From the NCBI RefSeq assembly GCF_026340305.1, contig NZ_JAPEPI010000002.1, forward strand, positions 1,860,001-1,924,000: a DNA stretch of 64,000 nt, read 5' to 3'. Shown here piece after piece: positions 61,864-64,000 of this stretch. The notes below the pieces were generated by a model that was given only the letters and a program-made list of their open reading frames with translations, searched no databases and was not told where the DNA came from. How positions within the stretch are numbered: the stretch's first letter is position 1; each line of letters opens with the position of its first letter. The DNA comes from Streptomyces sp. NBC_01381 (GTDB lineage: Bacteria; Actinomycetota; Actinomycetes; Streptomycetales; Streptomycetaceae). The position numbers and the translations under genes were made by a program.

Positions 61864-62790
61864 ATGAGCACGCCCACCACGCCCGTCACGCCCGTCGCCG
61901 CCACCCGGCACCGCCCCTGGCACGGCATCCTCGTCGCTACCGCTCTCCCGCTGAACGACGATCTCTCCGTGAACTACCGCAAGTTCGCCGAGCACTGCGC
62001 CTGGCTCGTCGAGAACGGCTGTGACGGTGTCGTGCCCAACGGATCGCTCGGTGAGTACCAGGTCCTCACCCCGGAGGAGCGTGCCAAGGTCGTGGAGACC
62101 GCCGTCGCGGCCATCGGCGGGCAGCGCGTGATGCCCGGCGTCGCCGCCTACGGTTCCGCCGAGGCGCGCCGGTGGGCCGAGCAGGCCAAGGATGCCGGGT
62201 GCGCGTCCGTGATGCTGCTGCCGCCGAACGCCTACCGCGCCGACGAGCGCTCCGTCATCGCCCACTACGCGGCGGTCGCCGAAGCGGGCATCCCGGTCGT
62301 GGCATACAACAACCCCATCGACACCAAGGTCGACCTGCAGCCCGAGCTCCTCGCGAAGCTGCACGCGGAGGGATACGTCCATGCCGTGAAAGAGTTCTCC
62401 GGGGACGTGCGCCGCGCCTATCGCATCGCCGAACTCGCCCCGGAACTCGACCTGTTGATCGGTGCCGATGATGTGCTGCTCGAACTGGCGGTGGCCGGCG
62501 CCAAGGGCTGGGTCGCCGGTTATCCGAACGCGCTGCCCGTCGCCTCCGTCGAGCTCTACCGCGCCGCCGTGACCGGAGACCTGGTCACGGCACGCGAGCT
62601 GTACCGGGAGCTGCACCCGCTCCTTCGCTGGGACTCGCAGTCCGAGTTCGTGCAGGCCATCAAGTTGTCCATGGACATCGTCGGGCGGCACGGCGGCCCC
62701 TGTCGTCCTCCGCGCGTGCCGCTGCTTCCGGAGCAGGAGAAGGCGGTGCGCGTCGCCACCGAACGGACCGTCGCCGCAGGCCTCGCCTGA
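61864..62790 (+). CDS. DHDPS-family pyrroline-4-hydroxy-2-carboxylate deaminase
   Basis: 308 residues. TIM-barrel aldolase family with Schiff-base Lys K176 (HAVKEFSGD), Tyr Y148 (VAYNNPIDT) and the GSLGEYQVLTPEER entry motif. In hydroxyproline catabolism this class deaminates 1-pyrroline-4-hydroxy-2-carboxylate to alpha-ketoglutarate semialdehyde. The operon context (racemase and three-part dehydrogenase) supports that over lysine biosynthesis. AGGAGAGGA precedes the ATG. Confidence 0.87.
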   Translation: MSTPTTPVTPVAATRHRPWHGILVATALPLNDDLSVNYRKFAEHCAWLVENGCDGVVPNGSLGEYQVLTPEERAKVVETAVAAIGGQRVMPGVAAYGSAEARRWAEQAKDAGCASVMLLPPNAYRADERSVIAHYAAVAEAGIPVVAYNNPIDTKVDLQPELLAKLHAEGYVHAVKEFSGDVRRAYRIAELAPELDLLIGADDVLLELAVAGAKGWVAGYPNALPVASVELYRAAVTGDLVTARELYRELHPLLRWDSQSEFVQAIKLSMDIVGRHGGPCRPPRVPLLPEQEKAVRVATERTVAAGLA

Positions 62791-62831
62791 TCCGTCTTCC
62801 CCGCACCGCTCACGTACGAAAGGGTTCCGAC

Positions 62832-63833
62832 ATGCGCAGCAAACTCGTCCTGCACGCCGTCGACTCGCACACCGAGGGCATGCCGACGCGGGTGATCACC
62901 GGCGGCATCGGCACCGTCCCCGGCGCGACGATGAACGAGCGCAGGCTGTACTTCCGCGAGCACCGCGACGACATCAAGCAGCTCCTGATGAACGAGCCGC
63001 GCGGGCACTCCGCGATGAGCGGCGCGATCCTCCAGCCGCCGACCCGGCCCGACTGCGACTACGGTGTCATCTACATCGAGGTCTCCGGCTATCTGCCGAT
63101 GTGCGGGCACGGCACCATCGGCGTCGCCACCGTCCTCGTCGAGACCGGCATGGTCGAGGTCGTGGAGCCGGTCACCACGATCCGTTTGGACACCCCGGCG
63201 GGCGTCGTCGTCGCCGAGGTCGCGGTCGAGGGCGGTGCCGCGAAGGCCGTCACGTTGAAGAACGTGCCGTCCTTCGCCGTCGGTCTCGACCGCAAGATCA
63301 CCCTGCCGGATGGCCGTTCGGTGACGTACGACCTGGCCTATGGCGGCAACTTCTACGCGATCCTGCCCATCGACCAGTTCGGGCTTCCCTTCGAGCGCGG
63401 GCGTAAGGACGAGATCCTCGCGGCCGGGCTCGCGTTGATGGATGCCATCAATGCCGAGGGCGAGCCGGTGCACCCGGAGGACTCCTCCATCCGCGGCTGC
63501 CACCACGTCCACCTCTACGCGCCCGGCGCCACCGCCCGCCACTCACGGCACGCGATGGCGATCCACCCCGGCTGGTTCGACCGCTCGCCGTGCGGCACCG
63601 GCACGAGCGCGCGCATGGCCCAGCTGCATGCGCGCGGCGAACTGCCCCTGCACACCGAGTTCATCAACGAGTCCTTCATCGGTACGCGGTTCAGCGGGCG
63701 CCTGCTGGGGACGACCGAAGTGGCGGGCATCCCCGCCGTGCTGCCCAGCTTCACCGGGCGCGCATGGGTGACGGGCACCGCCCAGTACCTGCTCGACCCG
63801 GACGATCCCTTCCCCGCGGGATTCGTGCTGTAG
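62832..63833 (+). CDS. 4-hydroxyproline 2-epimerase / proline racemase
   Basis: 333 residues. Both catalytic Cys are present: C91 (PMCGHGTIG) and C254 (DRSPCGTGTS), as in proline racemase and hydroxyproline epimerase. In this operon it should turn trans-4-hydroxy-L-proline into cis-4-hydroxy-D-proline, the substrate of the upstream dehydrogenase. It follows the deaminase gene after 41 bp. Proline racemase activity cannot be excluded by sequence. Confidence 0.9.
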   Translation: MRSKLVLHAVDSHTEGMPTRVITGGIGTVPGATMNERRLYFREHRDDIKQLLMNEPRGHSAMSGAILQPPTRPDCDYGVIYIEVSGYLPMCGHGTIGVATVLVETGMVEVVEPVTTIRLDTPAGVVVAEVAVEGGAAKAVTLKNVPSFAVGLDRKITLPDGRSVTYDLAYGGNFYAILPIDQFGLPFERGRKDEILAAGLALMDAINAEGEPVHPEDSSIRGCHHVHLYAPGATARHSRHAMAIHPGWFDRSPCGTGTSARMAQLHARGELPLHTEFINESFIGTRFSGRLLGTTEVAGIPAVLPSFTGRAWVTGTAQYLLDPDDPFPAGFVL

Positions 63834-63841
63834 GGGGTTGG

Positions 63842-63885
63842 GATAATCGTGGGACGTGACATTGCACCCACGTGAGATTGCACCA
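63842..63885 (+). promoter_or_regulatory. Promoter-like box and 16-bp direct repeat before the GntR gene
   Basis: GATAAT (63842-63847) is a good -10 box. At the expected transcription start begin two near-identical 16-bp units, ACGTGACATTGCACC (63854) and ACGTGAGATTGCACC (63870), which end at the AAGGAGG ribosome site. This could be a pair of regulator half-sites. Confidence 0.5.
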
Positions 63886-63900
63886 AGGAGGACCGGCCCC

Positions 63901-64000
63901 ATGACCGACCGGAGCAGCAGTGCCCCGTCCGCCGCGCCCGCGGCCCTGCCCAGCCTCGGCGGGACGCGCAGCAGCTACCGCGAGCGGGTCGCGGACGCGC
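63901..64000 (+). CDS. GntR-family regulator, N-terminal part (cut by window edge)
   Basis: 33 codons from ATG 63901 with AAGGAGG upstream. The end GGTRSSYRERVADA matches the approach to a GntR winged helix, similar to SVRGQVLDALRAAL in the GntR protein at 32908. Its position after a hydroxyproline operon fits a pathway regulator. Family assignment rests on few residues. Confidence 0.55.
   Translation, partial: MTDRSSSAPSAAPAALPSLGGTRSSYRERVADA

Noticed and set aside
60252..61928. Long minus-strand open frame across the repeat arrays
   Set aside because: It overlaps the well-supported flavoprotein gene in antisense, is made of Gly/Arg-rich repeat translation, and the 83-bp period shifts phase. 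High-GC DNA commonly leaves such frames open.
1..64000. tRNA or rRNA genes
   Set aside because: I saw no cloverleaf with TTCGAA-type T-loop and acceptor pairing, and no rRNA-like stretch; a covariance-model scan would be decisive.

Overview
The window is high-GC actinobacterial chromosome, almost certainly Streptomyces. Codon third positions are nearly all G or C, with many GTG/TTG starts and ATGA/TGATG overlaps. PucR, GntR, DUF2637, DUF456 and F420-type genes are present, as are dispersed intergenic elements familiar from streptomycetes (the C-G-T-C-C-G-G-C-G-T-T-T-G-A-G-G-A family and the GCGCAGTTCCCCGCGCC family).

Layout. 1-2216: an AraC-type regulator cut by the left edge, divergent from a Baeyer-Villiger-type flavin monooxygenase. 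2314-11595: a one-carbon/sarcosine catabolic operon (GntR regulator divergent from glyA-soxBDAG-purU), followed by a proline-racemase-family gene. 11736-14498: a short leader ORF, an rsgA GTPase and an Ada-AlkA fusion with a degenerate glycosylase half. 14508-17660: a 350-bp dispersed element, a PPOX/F420-type gene and a GH95-like hydrolase gene that has lost its middle and carries a TnpB-only IS200/IS605-group element. 17807-29913: DUF456 protein, TrmB/LuxR hybrid regulator divergent from a secreted subtilase, PP2C-like protein, pyruvate oxidase and alpha-mannosidase. 30107-34752: anti-sigma-type ATPase, DUF2637 membrane protein, FhuF-like ferric reductase behind an iron box, GntR regulator and a TPR-like protein. 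34892-43709: a purine catabolic module (PucR, three-subunit xanthine dehydrogenase, NCS2 permease, XdhC). 43851-53209: a compact RiPP cluster of the TOMM/linear azole class. 53320-57457: flavin hydroxylase, SRPBCC protein, lipoprotein deacetylase and aminopeptidase P. 57571-64000: a hydroxyproline catabolic operon running off the right edge into a GntR regulator.

How the genes work together. The sarcosine operon turns sarcosine into glycine plus methylene-THF; GlyA makes serine and PurU releases folate as formate. The purine module imports and oxidises hypoxanthine/xanthine. In the hydroxyproline operon the racemase-family enzyme gives cis-4-hydroxy-D-proline, a three-part flavin/FeS dehydrogenase oxidises it, and a DHDPS-family enzyme deaminates the pyrroline product; the final aldehyde dehydrogenase would lie beyond the window. 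In the RiPP cluster, an RRE/E1-like protein should hold the leader of a 48-residue precursor (core CVFCGCHC...), a YcaO protein should form thiazolines, a SagB enzyme should oxidise them, and a tricorn-type S41 peptidase is the obvious candidate for cleavage.

The most unusual findings are the RiPP cluster with its Cys-only core and 17-bp attenuator hairpin, and a recurring pattern in which DNA at or next to a gene's stop codon has been tandemly duplicated. That pattern spans the stop at four loci, starts inside the stop codon at one, and culminates in large arrays after the two hydroxyproline flavoprotein genes.
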